Assembly (NCBI RefSeq): GCF_000519185.1
Contig: NZ_JAFA01000003.1
Location: 68,583 to 132,582, forward strand
Source of the DNA: Paraburkholderia nodosa DSM 21604
GTDB lineage: Bacteria > Pseudomonadota > Gammaproteobacteria > Burkholderiales > Burkholderiaceae
Direction: 5' to 3'
DNA: 64,000 bases
Shown: positions 27,011-35,853 of the stretch, piece by piece
Layout of the letters: each line of letters begins with the position of its first letter
Numbering within the stretch: position 1 is the stretch's first letter
Made by a program: the position numbers and the translations under genes
The notes under the pieces: generated by a model
The model's input: the letters and a program-made list of their open reading frames with translations, nothing else
Told to the model about the DNA's origin: nothing
Databases searched by the model: none

Positions 27011-27363
27011 TGGAAGCCGCCTTCGCCATTACGCTCGGCGTGCTCTGTGCGAGCGGCCTCTACCTGCTGCTGTGCGCGCGCGTGCTGCCGGTGATCCTCG
27101 GCATCACGCTGTTCTCGTATGCGATCAACCTGTTCCTGCTCGGCATGGGCCGGCTCTCCACCGGCAAGCCGCCTGTGATCGCGCCGGGCGCGCAGTATGC
27201 GGACCCGGTGCCGCAGGCGCTCGTGCTCACCGCGATCGTGATCGGCTTCGCCATGACGGCCTTCACAGTCGTGCTCGCGCTGCGCGCGCTCGCGATCGAC
27301 GGCACCGATCATGTGGACGGCGACAACCCGCAGCGCAGCGGCCTGGAGATGCGCGGCGAATGA
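27010..27363 (+). CDS. mrpC: Mrp antiporter subunit C (NuoK-like)
   Basis: A 117-residue protein with three hydrophobic helices (about 4-22, 26-45, 72-95), the NuoK-like fold, with GITLFSYAINLFLLGMGR and DPVPQALVLTAIVIGFAMTA, which are typical MrpC sequences. Overlaps mrpA by one base and mrpD by four. Confidence 0.95.
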   Translation: MEAAFAITLGVLCASGLYLLLCARVLPVILGITLFSYAINLFLLGMGRLSTGKPPVIAPGAQYADPVPQALVLTAIVIGFAMTAFTVVLALRALAIDGTDHVDGDNPQRSGLEMRGE

Positions 27364-29024
27364 ACCACGCTCTCATCCTCCCGATCCTGATTCCGCTGTT
27401 CGCGGCCGGCGCGATCGTTGCGCTGCCGCTGCGCGCGAAACGCCTGCAGCGTGCGATCAACGTGATCGCCACGCTCGCGCTGCTGCCCATTGCGGTGGCG
27501 CTCGCCGAATTCGCGGCGCAAGGGCAGATTGCCAGCTATGCGCTCGGCGCGTGGCCCGCGCCGTTCGGCATCGTCTTGCAGATCGACCGGCTCGGCGCAC
27601 TCATGCTCGTGCTGACCGCGCTGCTCGCGTGCTGCTGCCTGCTCGGCACCACGAGCGCCGATGTCCGGCGCGGGCGCTACTATCGTGCGCTCGTGCAGTT
27701 CGAGCTGATGGGCCTGAATGGCGCGTTTCTCGCCGGCGACCTCTTCAATCTGTTCGTCTTCTTCGAACTGCTGCTGATCGCCTCTTACGCGCTGCTGCTG
27801 CATGGTGGCGGCCGCCGCCGCGTGCGCAACGGCCTGCACTACATGCTGCTGAACCTCGTGGGCTCGTCGTTCTTCCTGATCGCGCTGGGCGTGCTGTACG
27901 GCCTCACGGGCACGCTCAACATGGCTGACATGGGCGAGCGGCTCGCGCATCTGGATGCCGCGTCGCTGCCCCTCGCGCAGTTCGCGGGCGCGACGCTCAT
28001 GCTCGTATTCGGCCTCAAGGCCGCCGTGTTCCCCATGTCGTTCTGGTTGCCACAGGCGTATCGAAGCGCAATCGGGCCGGTGGCCGCGCTGTTCGCGATC
28101 ATGACCAAGGTGGGCATCTACGCAATGCTTCGCTGCGACGCGCTCGTGTTCGGCGCGGCGGGCGGCGTGCTCGACGCATTCCTGCATCAATGGGCGTGGT
28201 GGCTCGCCATTGCGACGATCGTCTATGGCGCGCTCGGCGCGCTGGCGGTATCGAGCCTCAAGACCACGACCGGCTTTCTCGTGCTGGTCTCGGTCGGCCT
28301 GCTGATTGCGGCGGTCACGCTGCAAACCGTGCTCGCGTGGAGCGCGCTGCTGTACTACCTTATCAGCACGACGCTATGCACGGGCGCGCTGTTCATGCTC
28401 GCCGATACACTGGAGTCCGAAGCAAGCGAACTTGCGGTCGTGCCCGCTGCAGCCGAAACACGCGAGCCCGCCTCGCTCGAATCGCTCGACGACGCTACCG
28501 CACCGGCCATCACGCCCGACGCGGACGGCGAGCCAATCGCAACGCCGCCCACGGCCGCGGGCCCTGAAAAAGTGCGCGCGCCCTGGCCCTCGAACCTCGC
28601 CGGCGTCCTCTATCTCGCGGCGGCGGTCGGCGCAGTCGGCCTGCCGCCGCTCTCGGGCTTTCTGGGCAAGGCCATGGTACTCGCTGCCACGCCGCTTGCG
28701 CAGGCCGTCGTGCTCTGGCCCGCCGTGCTGGTTGCGGGCCTGCTGTCGATCGTCGCGCTCAGCCGCACAGGCACACGCCTGCTGTGGGCGATGCCCGCGG
28801 CACGCGCCTACGACGGCGCACCCGCCGCCGCGCCGCGCGGCAGCCGCGCCAAGCTCGCCGCGTGTGCGCTGCTGCTCGCGGGCGTGGTGGCGGCAACGGT
28901 GTTCGCTGGCCCGCTCAAGCAGTATCTCGACGCCACCGCCGCGCAGTTGCTCGACCGCGAAGCCTACGTTCACGCGATCCTGCCCGCGCAGGCCGCGCAA
29001 ACGTCACAGGGCGGAGGAAGCTGA
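27360..29024 (+). CDS. mrpD: Mrp antiporter subunit D (NuoM/N-like)
   Basis: A 554-residue proton-channel-like membrane subunit. Diagnostic sequences include GDLFNLFVFFELLLIASYALL, with the conserved Glu of helix 5, and FPMSFWLPQAYRSAIGPVAALFAIMTKVG. An unusual hydrophilic insert of about 60 residues (about 350-410), Ala/Thr/Pro-rich and ending KVRAPWPSNL, interrupts helices in the second half and makes the protein longer than the typical about 500. Overlaps mrpC (ATGA); mrpE starts one base after its stop. Confidence 0.95.
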   Translation: MNHALILPILIPLFAAGAIVALPLRAKRLQRAINVIATLALLPIAVALAEFAAQGQIASYALGAWPAPFGIVLQIDRLGALMLVLTALLACCCLLGTTSADVRRGRYYRALVQFELMGLNGAFLAGDLFNLFVFFELLLIASYALLLHGGGRRRVRNGLHYMLLNLVGSSFFLIALGVLYGLTGTLNMADMGERLAHLDAASLPLAQFAGATLMLVFGLKAAVFPMSFWLPQAYRSAIGPVAALFAIMTKVGIYAMLRCDALVFGAAGGVLDAFLHQWAWWLAIATIVYGALGALAVSSLKTTTGFLVLVSVGLLIAAVTLQTVLAWSALLYYLISTTLCTGALFMLADTLESEASELAVVPAAAETREPASLESLDDATAPAITPDADGEPIATPPTAAGPEKVRAPWPSNLAGVLYLAAAVGAVGLPPLSGFLGKAMVLAATPLAQAVVLWPAVLVAGLLSIVALSRTGTRLLWAMPAARAYDGAPAAAPRGSRAKLAACALLLAGVVAATVFAGPLKQYLDATAAQLLDREAYVHAILPAQAAQTSQGGGS

Positions 29025-29025
29025 C

Positions 29026-29520
29026 ATGCTCAAGAGGCTCTTTCCGCACCCCTGGCTCACCGTCGTGCTGCTCGTATGCTGGGTCTTGCTGATGAACGAC
29101 GCGTCACCGGGCAACCTGCTCCTTGGACTCGTGCTCGGCACCGCCATCGCTTACCGCGTGGGCGAAGGGCTGTGGCTCGCGCCTGTGCGCTTCGGCAGAC
29201 CGTGGCTGCTCGTGCGGCTGCTGGGGCATGTGCTCTACGACATCCTCGTGGCGAATCTCGAAGTCGCGCTGCTCGTGCTCGGCCCGACGAAGCGCCTGCG
29301 CCCCGCCTTCATCGACGTGCCGCTCGACAGCACCCACGAAATCGCGCTTTCTGCGCTCATCAGCATCGTCTCGCTGAGCCCCGGCACGCTATGCGCCGAG
29401 CTTTCCGACGACCGCAGGCGCCTCGTCGTGCACGTGCTCGATCTCGAAGACGAAGCCACGCTCGTCGCCTTGATCAAGTCCCGTTACGAAGCCCCGCTCA
29501 TGGAGATCTTCGCATGCTAG
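29026..29520 (+). CDS. mrpE: Mrp antiporter subunit E
   Basis: A 164-residue subunit with two N-terminal helices (about 8-45) and a cytoplasmic C-terminal domain. The conserved core FIDVPLDSTHEIALSALI.IVSLSPGT is clearly MrpE. RBS GGAGGA lies 8 bases before the ATG, within the end of mrpD. Its stop overlaps the start of mrpF. Confidence 0.94.
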   Translation: MLKRLFPHPWLTVVLLVCWVLLMNDASPGNLLLGLVLGTAIAYRVGEGLWLAPVRFGRPWLLVRLLGHVLYDILVANLEVALLVLGPTKRLRPAFIDVPLDSTHEIALSALISIVSLSPGTLCAELSDDRRRLVVHVLDLEDEATLVALIKSRYEAPLMEIFAC

Positions 29521-29789
29521 CTATCGTCATTCCGGTGTCGTTCGCGATCCTCGGGCTCGCGTTCCTGCTCACGCTCGTGCGCCTCGTGCGCGGGCCTTCG
29601 CTGCCCGATCGGCTTGTTGCGCTCGACACGCTCAACGTCAACGCGATCGCGCTCATCGTCGTCTACGGCATCATGCTGCGCTCGACGGTCTTCTTCGAAA
29701 TCGCGCTGCTCATCGCGGTCATGGGGTTCGTGGCGACCGTCGCGTTCACGAAGTACCTGCAGCGCGGCGACATCATCGAACTGAACTAG
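29514..29789 (+). CDS. mrpF: Mrp antiporter subunit F
   Basis: A 91-residue three-helix protein with the MrpF signature VRGPSLPDRLVALDTLNVNA and a C-terminal FTKYLQRGDIIE. It overlaps mrpE by 7 bp. Confidence 0.94.
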   Translation: MLAIVIPVSFAILGLAFLLTLVRLVRGPSLPDRLVALDTLNVNAIALIVVYGIMLRSTVFFEIALLIAVMGFVATVAFTKYLQRGDIIELN

Positions 29790-29798
29790 GGCTTCGCC

Positions 29799-30194
29799 AT
29801 GCAAACCGTCATCGAAGCGATTGTCTGCGTGCTGCTCCTGCTTGGCAGCGGGTTCACGCTGATCGGCGCGATCGGCCTCGCGCGCCTGCCCGACTTCTAC
29901 ATGCGCCTGCACGGGCCGACCAAATCGACCACGCTCGGCGTAGGCGGCGTCGTGCTCGCTTCCGTTGTGTACTTCAGCGCGCATAGCAATTTTGCGAGCC
30001 TGCACGAAGTGCTGATTCCGGCGTTCCTGTTTCTCACCGCGCCCATCAGCGCGCATATGCTCACGAAGGCCGGGATTCAGCAACGCGTGGCCGTTTCGTC
30101 CGTCACACGCGGACGCCCAGACGCCGCCGGCGTTGGTGCAAGCAGCGAGCGTGCGCAACGCGCGAACCCGGACGATGCCGCACAGGACTCTTGA
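29799..30194 (+). CDS. mrpG: Mrp antiporter subunit G
   Basis: A 131-residue subunit with three helices and the typical GLARLPDFYMRLHGPTKSTTLG motif. It closes the complete mrpA(B)CDEFG operon. The hydrophilic C-terminus (residues about 100-131, Arg/Ala/Asp-rich) is longer than in many homologues. Confidence 0.93.
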   Translation: MQTVIEAIVCVLLLLGSGFTLIGAIGLARLPDFYMRLHGPTKSTTLGVGGVVLASVVYFSAHSNFASLHEVLIPAFLFLTAPISAHMLTKAGIQQRVAVSSVTRGRPDAAGVGASSERAQRANPDDAAQDS

Positions 30195-30242
30195 ATACCG
30201 GCGCGGAGCTTCGCGCGGGTAACGGCGTGCTACAGGCGCCGC

Positions 30243-31151
30243 TCATGCGGCCGCGCCGCGCCCGGTCTTGCGGGCCTCGCCCAGCACGTAATCGATGAAG
30301 GTGGACGCCGCCCGCGTGTGGTGGCGGTTCGGCATGTAGAGCATGTACATATGCGTGCCGAAAATACTCAAGCGCCACGCGTCGAGCGACGTGACGGCAG
30401 CGCCCTGGCGAATGTCGTCGTGCATCACGTAGTCGGGCACGATGCCCACGCCGAGCCCCGCGAGAATCGACTGGCGCAAAAATAGAAAGTTTTCCGAAAT
30501 GATCGAGGGCTCGAGCAACACCTCGTGGCGGTCCTCGTTCAGATAACCGGCAAGGCGCAATTGCCGCCCCACCACCGTTGCCGTGATGACAGGCGCGCGC
30601 GCCAGATCTTCCAGCGTTTGCGGCATGCCGTGCTTGTCAGCCCACTGCGTGCATGCACACGCGATGTACTTCACCGGCCCCATATCGCGCGCCACGAGAT
30701 TCTGCGGCGGCTCGTGCATCACGCGCACGGCAATATCGACTTCGTCGCGCAGCAGGTCTTCCACGCGATTTTCGAACATCACGTCGAGCACGATCCCGGG
30801 GTACATCCGCTTGAACTGGATGAGCCAGTCCGACATCACGAGCTGCCCGTAGCCGCTCGGCACCGAAAGCCGCACGCGCCCCTGCAGGCTCTGGCCGAGC
30901 GTGGAGACCGATTCGCGCGCGGCGAGCAACGCGTTCTGGATCGCGCGGCCGTGCTCGTAGAGCTTCAGGCCGATTTCGGTTGGCTCGACACGGCGCGTGG
31001 TGCGGCGCACGAGCTGCAGGCCGATCGACTTCTCCAGGTGGTTGAGGTGGTAGCTGACGTTCGCGCGGCTCATCTTGAGCCGGCGCGCCGCCTCGCTGAG
31101 GTTGCCCGCGTCGAGGATCTCGACGAGCAGGGTCAGCGCATTGACGTCCAT
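30243..31151 (-). CDS. LysR-family transcriptional regulator
   Basis: A 302-residue LTTR: N-terminal winged HTH (LLVEILDAGNLSEAARRLKMSRANVSYHLNHLE, about residues 7-40) and a periplasmic-binding-like effector domain (about 90-295). ATG 31151 is preferred because GGAAG lies 5 bases upstream and because the earlier ATG (31163) abuts a TGTCAAA-N5-TTTGACA inverted repeat that is probably its own operator. Divergent from the acyl-CoA oxidation cluster that it likely controls; inducer unknown but probably an acyl-CoA or dicarboxylate. Confidence 0.9.
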   Translation of the reverse strand: MDVNALTLLVEILDAGNLSEAARRLKMSRANVSYHLNHLEKSIGLQLVRRTTRRVEPTEIGLKLYEHGRAIQNALLAARESVSTLGQSLQGRVRLSVPSGYGQLVMSDWLIQFKRMYPGIVLDVMFENRVEDLLRDEVDIAVRVMHEPPQNLVARDMGPVKYIACACTQWADKHGMPQTLEDLARAPVITATVVGRQLRLAGYLNEDRHEVLLEPSIISENFLFLRQSILAGLGVGIVPDYVMHDDIRQGAAVTSLDAWRLSIFGTHMYMLYMPNRHHTRAASTFIDYVLGEARKTGRGAAA

Positions 31152-31163
31152 GGCAACTTCCAT

Positions 31164-31210
31164 TGTCAAAAATACTTTGACAGTCTGTCAACGAGCGATG
31201 GGATTGTCAA
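31164..31210. promoter_or_regulatory. Candidate LysR binding region
   Basis: A perfect inverted repeat TGTCAAA-AATAC-TTTGACA (31164-31182) followed by two further direct TGTCAA copies (31186-31191 and 31205-31210), spaced 22 and 19 bases, about two helical turns. This arrangement in a divergent LysR/structural-gene space is typical of a recognition site plus activation sites. Confidence 0.65.
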
Positions 31211-31299
31211 TTACTCCTGGCGCGCCGAGAATCGACGCGAACATGAAACTTTGCCGTCTGGCCCGCCAGTCCGGCCCTCATTATGGAGACAGCATCGCC

Positions 31300-33423
31300 A
31301 TGGCATCCGAATCCGTGAACGCCTCCCCCGTCACTCATGAACTGCGCGGCAAGGTGCTGCTCGTCACCGTGGACAATCCGCCCGTCAACGCGCTGGGCGT
31401 GGACGTGCGCCGCGGCCTCGCCGCCGCCATCGAGCATGCCGAGGCGAACGACGCCGTGCAGGCCGTGCTGATCGTCGGCGCGGGGCGCAATTTCATTGCC
31501 GGCGCGGACATTCGCGAGTTCGGCAAGCCGCCGCAGCCGCCCGCGCTGCCCGACGTCTGCAACCGCATCGAGGCCTGCCACAAGCCGGTGATCGCCGCCA
31601 TTCACGGCGCGGCGCTCGGCGGCGGCCTCGAAGTGGCGCTCGCGGCCCACTACCGGCTCGCCGTGGCGGGCGCGAAGCTCGGCCTGCCCGAAGTGCAACT
31701 GGGCCTGTTGCCCGGCGCCGGCGGCACGCAACGCACGCCGCGCCTGATCGGCGCCGAAGCGGCGCTCTCGCTGATGCTGAGCGGCCGTCACGCGAGCGCG
31801 CAGGAAGCGCACAAGCTGGGCCTCGTCGACCGGGTGGGCGCGAGCGACGACATCCTCGCCGAAGGCCTCGCCTACGCGCAGGAACTGCTCGCGGGCCACA
31901 CGCCGGTGCGCCGCACACGCGACGCCCAGGCGCTCGCCGATCGCGCCCAGGCGCAAGCCGCGATCGACGCCGCGCGCGCCGAGACCGCGAAGAAGTCGCG
32001 TGGCCTCTTCTCGCCGCTGAAGATCGTCGATTGCGTGCAGGCCGCGCTCGATCTTTCGTTCGACGAGGGCCTGCGCTTCGAGCGCAAGCAGTTCCTCGAA
32101 TGCCTCGAAAGCCCGCAGCGCGCGGGTCTCGTGCACGCATTCTTCGCCGAGCGCGAGGTACAGAAGGCCCCGGAAACGAAGAGCGCGAAGCCGCGCGCGA
32201 TCGAAACCGTCGGCGTGATCGGCGGCGGCACGATGGGCGCGGGCATTGCCGTGGCGGTGCTCGACGCAGGCCTGCCGGTGACGATGATCGAGCGCGACGA
32301 CGCCTCGCTCGCGCGCGGCCGCGCCCATGTGGAAAAGGTCTACGACGGCCTCATCGCCAAGGGCCGCATGAAGCCCGAAGCGAAAGCGCAGATCCTCGCG
32401 CGCTTCAGCGGCAGCACCTCGTACGACGCGCTTGCGAACACCGATCTCGTCATCGAAGCCGTGTTCGAGGACATGGCCGTGAAGCAGGCCGTGTTCGCCG
32501 AACTCGACCGCGTGTGCAAGCCTGGCGCCGTGCTCGCGACCAACACCTCGTATCTCGACATCGACGCCATTGCGGGCAGCATCAAACGCCCGCAGGACGT
32601 GGTAGGCCTGCACTTCTTCTCGCCCGCCAACATCATGAAGCTGCTCGAAATCGTGGTGCCGAAGCAGGTGAGCGCCGATGTGGTCGCCACGGCATTCGAG
32701 CTGGCGAAGAAGCTGCGCAAGGTGCCGGTGCGCGCGGGAGTGTGCGATGGCTTCATCGGCAACCGCATTCTCGCAGTGTTCCGCACCGCTGCGGATCATC
32801 TGATGGAAGACGGCGCTTCGCCGTACCAGATCGACAAGGCCGTGCGTGACTTCGGCTTTCCGATGGGCCCGTACCAGGTGGTCGATCTCGCGGGCGGCGA
32901 CATCGGCTGGGCCACGCGCAAGCGCCGCGCCGCCACGCGCGACCCGAAGGCGCGCTACGTGCAGATCGCGGACCGCATCTGCGAGCGCGGCTGGTTCGGC
33001 CAGAAGACGGGCCGCGGCTTCTATCTGTACCCGGAAGGCGCACGCACGGGCACGCCCGACCCCGAAGTCGAGTCCATCATCCGCTCCGAGCGCGAGCGCG
33101 CCGGCATCGAGCCGCGCCCCTTCAGCGACGAAGCCATCATGCGCCGCTACATGGCCGCGATGATCAACGAAGGCGCGAACGTCGTGCATGAAAAGATCGC
33201 CCTGCGTCCGCTCGATGTGGATGTCACGCTGCTCTACGGCTACGGCTTCCCGCGCTATCGCGGCGGCCCGATGAAGTACGCAGATACCGTGGGCCTCGCC
33301 AGCGTGCTCGCCGATATCCGCGAGTATGCGAAGGAAGATCCGCTGTTCTGGCGTCCTTCGCCGCTGCTCGTCGAACTGGTCGAGCGCGGCGAGAATTTCG
33401 CGAGCCTCAATCAATCGGCCTGA
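31300..33423 (+). CDS. Bifunctional enoyl-CoA hydratase / 3-hydroxyacyl-CoA dehydrogenase (FadB/FadJ/PimF type)
   Basis: A 707-residue fusion enzyme for two beta-oxidation steps. The N-terminal crotonase domain (about 10-190) has the oxyanion/catalytic sequence AALGGGLEVALAAHYRLA and LPEVQLGLLPGAGGTQR with both glutamates. The NAD-binding Rossmann domain starts at about 303 (GVIGGGTMGAGIAVAVLDAG), and two C-terminal 3HCDH domains follow (SVCDGFIGNR-like VCDGFIGNRILAVF; YGYGFPRYRGGPMKYAD). First gene of the cluster, followed by two acyl-CoA dehydrogenases, the same set as pimFCD of pimeloyl-CoA degradation. ATG 31300 is the usual family start. Confidence 0.93.
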   Translation: MASESVNASPVTHELRGKVLLVTVDNPPVNALGVDVRRGLAAAIEHAEANDAVQAVLIVGAGRNFIAGADIREFGKPPQPPALPDVCNRIEACHKPVIAAIHGAALGGGLEVALAAHYRLAVAGAKLGLPEVQLGLLPGAGGTQRTPRLIGAEAALSLMLSGRHASAQEAHKLGLVDRVGASDDILAEGLAYAQELLAGHTPVRRTRDAQALADRAQAQAAIDAARAETAKKSRGLFSPLKIVDCVQAALDLSFDEGLRFERKQFLECLESPQRAGLVHAFFAEREVQKAPETKSAKPRAIETVGVIGGGTMGAGIAVAVLDAGLPVTMIERDDASLARGRAHVEKVYDGLIAKGRMKPEAKAQILARFSGSTSYDALANTDLVIEAVFEDMAVKQAVFAELDRVCKPGAVLATNTSYLDIDAIAGSIKRPQDVVGLHFFSPANIMKLLEIVVPKQVSADVVATAFELAKKLRKVPVRAGVCDGFIGNRILAVFRTAADHLMEDGASPYQIDKAVRDFGFPMGPYQVVDLAGGDIGWATRKRRAATRDPKARYVQIADRICERGWFGQKTGRGFYLYPEGARTGTPDPEVESIIRSERERAGIEPRPFSDEAIMRRYMAAMINEGANVVHEKIALRPLDVDVTLLYGYGFPRYRGGPMKYADTVGLASVLADIREYAKEDPLFWRPSPLLVELVERGENFASLNQSA

Positions 33424-33449
33424 ATGTGCCCTGAAGGAGCTTTTCACAC

Positions 33450-34646
33450 ATGGACCTCAAATTCACCGCCGAAGAAGAGGCGTTTCGCAGCGAAGTGCTC
33501 GCGTTCCTGAACGACCGCCTGCCACAGCGCCTTGCCAGCAAGGTGAGCAACGGCCGGCACCTCACGCGCGACGACATGGCGCAATGGCACGCCATCCTCC
33601 ACGAAAACGGTTGGCTCGCGAACCACTGGCCGCAGGAATACGGCGGCCCCGGCTGGAGCGCCGTGCAGAAGTTCATCTTCGAGAACGAATGCGCGATTGC
33701 AGGCGCGCCGCGCATCGTGCCGTTCGGCGTGAACATGCTCGGGCCCGTGCTCATCAAGTACGGCAGCGAGGCGCAAAAGCGCTACTGGCTGCCGCGCATT
33801 CTCGACGGCTCGGACTGGTGGTGCCAGGGCTACTCGGAACCGGGCGCAGGCTCGGACCTCGCCTCGCTGCGCACGACCGCCGTTCGTGACGGCGACCACT
33901 ACGTGGTGAACGGCCAGAAAACGTGGACCACGCTCGGCCACTACGCGAACATGATTTTCTGCCTCGTGCGCACCGCCACCGACGTGCGCAAGCAGGAAGG
34001 CATCAGCTTCCTGCTGATCGACATGAACACGCCGGGCATCGAAGTTCGCCCCATCGTCACGCTCGAGGGCGAACATGAGGTGAACGAAGTGTTCTTCACC
34101 GACGTCCGTGTGCCGGTGGCGAACCTGGTTGGCGAAGAAAACCGGGGCTGGACCTACGCGAAATATCTGCTCACGTACGAGCGCACGAATATCGCGGGCG
34201 TGGGCTTTTCGGTGGCGGCGCTCGCGCGCCTGAAGCGCGCCGCGCAGAAAATCACGCGCAACGGCAAGCCGCTCGCCGAAGATCCGCAATTTGCGGCGCG
34301 CATCGCAAAGGTCGAGATCGATCTGGAGAACATGAAGACGACGAACCTGCGCGTGATCGCTGCGGTGGCGGGCGGCGGCGTGCCCGGTGCGGAAAGCTCG
34401 ATGCTCAAGATTCGCGGCACCGAGATCCGCCAGGAAATTTCCTCGCTGCTGCGCCGCGCGATGGGGCCGTATGCGGCGCCGTTCGTCGATGAAGCGCTCG
34501 AAGAGGGGTATACGGGCGAGGCAATCGGGCCCATTGAGGCCGCCAGCGCCGCCGCGCAATACTTCAACAACCGCAAGCTGTCGATTTTCGGCGGCTCCAA
34601 CGAAATTCAGAAGAACATCATCTCCAAGATGATTCTCGGGCTTTGA
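33450..34646 (+). CDS. pimC: Acyl-CoA dehydrogenase, pimeloyl-CoA dehydrogenase large-subunit type
   Basis: A 398-residue FAD-dependent acyl-CoA dehydrogenase. N-terminal domain with ANHWPQEYGGPGWS; middle domain QGYSEPGAGSDLASLRTTAV with the FAD/substrate loop and GQKTWTTLGHYANM; C-terminal domain SIFGGSNEIQKNIISKMILGL. The IYEGT-type catalytic Glu is replaced by FGGS, as in subfamilies that use a different glutamate. Paired with a shorter, divergent partner right after it, the two resemble PimC/PimD, proposed to form a heteromer acting on dicarboxyl-CoA. RBS GAAGGAG. Confidence 0.85.
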   Translation: MDLKFTAEEEAFRSEVLAFLNDRLPQRLASKVSNGRHLTRDDMAQWHAILHENGWLANHWPQEYGGPGWSAVQKFIFENECAIAGAPRIVPFGVNMLGPVLIKYGSEAQKRYWLPRILDGSDWWCQGYSEPGAGSDLASLRTTAVRDGDHYVVNGQKTWTTLGHYANMIFCLVRTATDVRKQEGISFLLIDMNTPGIEVRPIVTLEGEHEVNEVFFTDVRVPVANLVGEENRGWTYAKYLLTYERTNIAGVGFSVAALARLKRAAQKITRNGKPLAEDPQFAARIAKVEIDLENMKTTNLRVIAAVAGGGVPGAESSMLKIRGTEIRQEISSLLRRAMGPYAAPFVDEALEEGYTGEAIGPIEAASAAAQYFNNRKLSIFGGSNEIQKNIISKMILGL

Positions 34647-34665
34647 GATCTTTGAGAGGCACGCC

Positions 34666-35802
34666 ATGGACTTCCAGCACACTGAAGACCGCCGCATGCT
34701 TGCGGATACGCTCAATCGTTTCATCTCAGAGCAATACGGTTTCAATACGCGCGATACAATCGCGCGCTCCGAGGAAGGCTTTAGCGCAGACATGTGGCAG
34801 CGCTTCGCCGAACTCGGCGTGATCGGCGCGCTGTTCGACGAGGCCGATGGCGGCTTTGGCGGCGCGGGCTTCGATGTCGCCGTGGTGTTCGAAGCGCTCG
34901 GGCGCGGACTCGTGGTCGAGCCGTTCCTCGATACGCTAATCGTTGGCCGCGCGCTCGCCCGTGCGGGCAGCGAGGCGCAGCGCACGCGCATTGCCTCGTT
35001 CATCGACGGCTCGCAAATCGCCGCGCTCGCGCACGACGAACCGGGTTCGCACTACGAGGACGCACGCGTGGCGACGCGCGCGGAGAAAAGCGGCGATGGC
35101 TGGGTGCTGCAAGGCGCGAAGGGCGTCGTGCAGCATGCCGAACATGCCGACGTGCTGCTCGTTTCGGCGCGTACCTCCGGCGATGAATTCGCCGAAGCAG
35201 GCATCTCCCTCTTCCTCGTGCCGCGCGATGCAGCGGGCGTGAGCCTGCGTGGCTACCGCAAGATCGATGGCGGCCGCGCAGCGGAAGTGGCGCTCGACAA
35301 CGTGAAGGTGAACGCCGATGCGCTCGTCGGAGCGCCAGGCAGCGGCTTCGCGACGCTCGAACATGCACGCGGATACGGCATCGTCGCGCTCGCATCGGAG
35401 GCCGTGGGCGCGATGGATATCGCACGCGACTTCACGCTCGAATACCTGCGCACGCGCAAGCAGTTCGGCATGCCCATCGGCAGCTTCCAGGCGCTGCAGC
35501 ATCGCATGGCGGACGTGCTGCTCGAAATCGAGCAGGCCCGCTCGGCGGTCATCAACGCGGCAGCGGCGATCGACGCGCCGCGCGCGCCGCGCGAACGTGC
35601 GCTTTCGGCCGCCAAGTACACGATCGGGCGCATCGGCGCGCGCGTGGCCGAAGAAGCGATCCAGCTGCACGGCGGCATTGGCATGACGTGGGAATTGCCG
35701 CTCGCGCACTATGCAAAGCGGCTCGTGATGATCGATCATCAGCTTGGCGACGAGGATCATCATCTCGCGCGCTACATCGCATTGGGGCGTGAGGCGGCGT
35801 GA
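34666..35802 (+). CDS. pimD: Acyl-CoA dehydrogenase, pimeloyl-CoA dehydrogenase small-subunit type
   Basis: A 378-residue divergent acyl-CoA dehydrogenase. The fold is complete (N-terminal DTLNRFISEQYGF, middle EPGSHYEDARVATRAE, C-terminal RKQFGMPIGSFQALQHRMADVL and AIQLHGGIGMTWELPLAHYAKR) but the C-terminal catalytic Glu motif is absent, as expected for the non-catalytic or auxiliary member of a PimC/PimD pair. It starts 19 bp after the larger partner. Substrate not provable from sequence. Confidence 0.82.
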   Translation: MDFQHTEDRRMLADTLNRFISEQYGFNTRDTIARSEEGFSADMWQRFAELGVIGALFDEADGGFGGAGFDVAVVFEALGRGLVVEPFLDTLIVGRALARAGSEAQRTRIASFIDGSQIAALAHDEPGSHYEDARVATRAEKSGDGWVLQGAKGVVQHAEHADVLLVSARTSGDEFAEAGISLFLVPRDAAGVSLRGYRKIDGGRAAEVALDNVKVNADALVGAPGSGFATLEHARGYGIVALASEAVGAMDIARDFTLEYLRTRKQFGMPIGSFQALQHRMADVLLEIEQARSAVINAAAAIDAPRAPRERALSAAKYTIGRIGARVAEEAIQLHGGIGMTWELPLAHYAKRLVMIDHQLGDEDHHLARYIALGREAA

Positions 35803-35853
35803 GCCATGAGGGGCGACTGCGTTGCCCCGACAACGAACCAGGAGTACCTCTTG

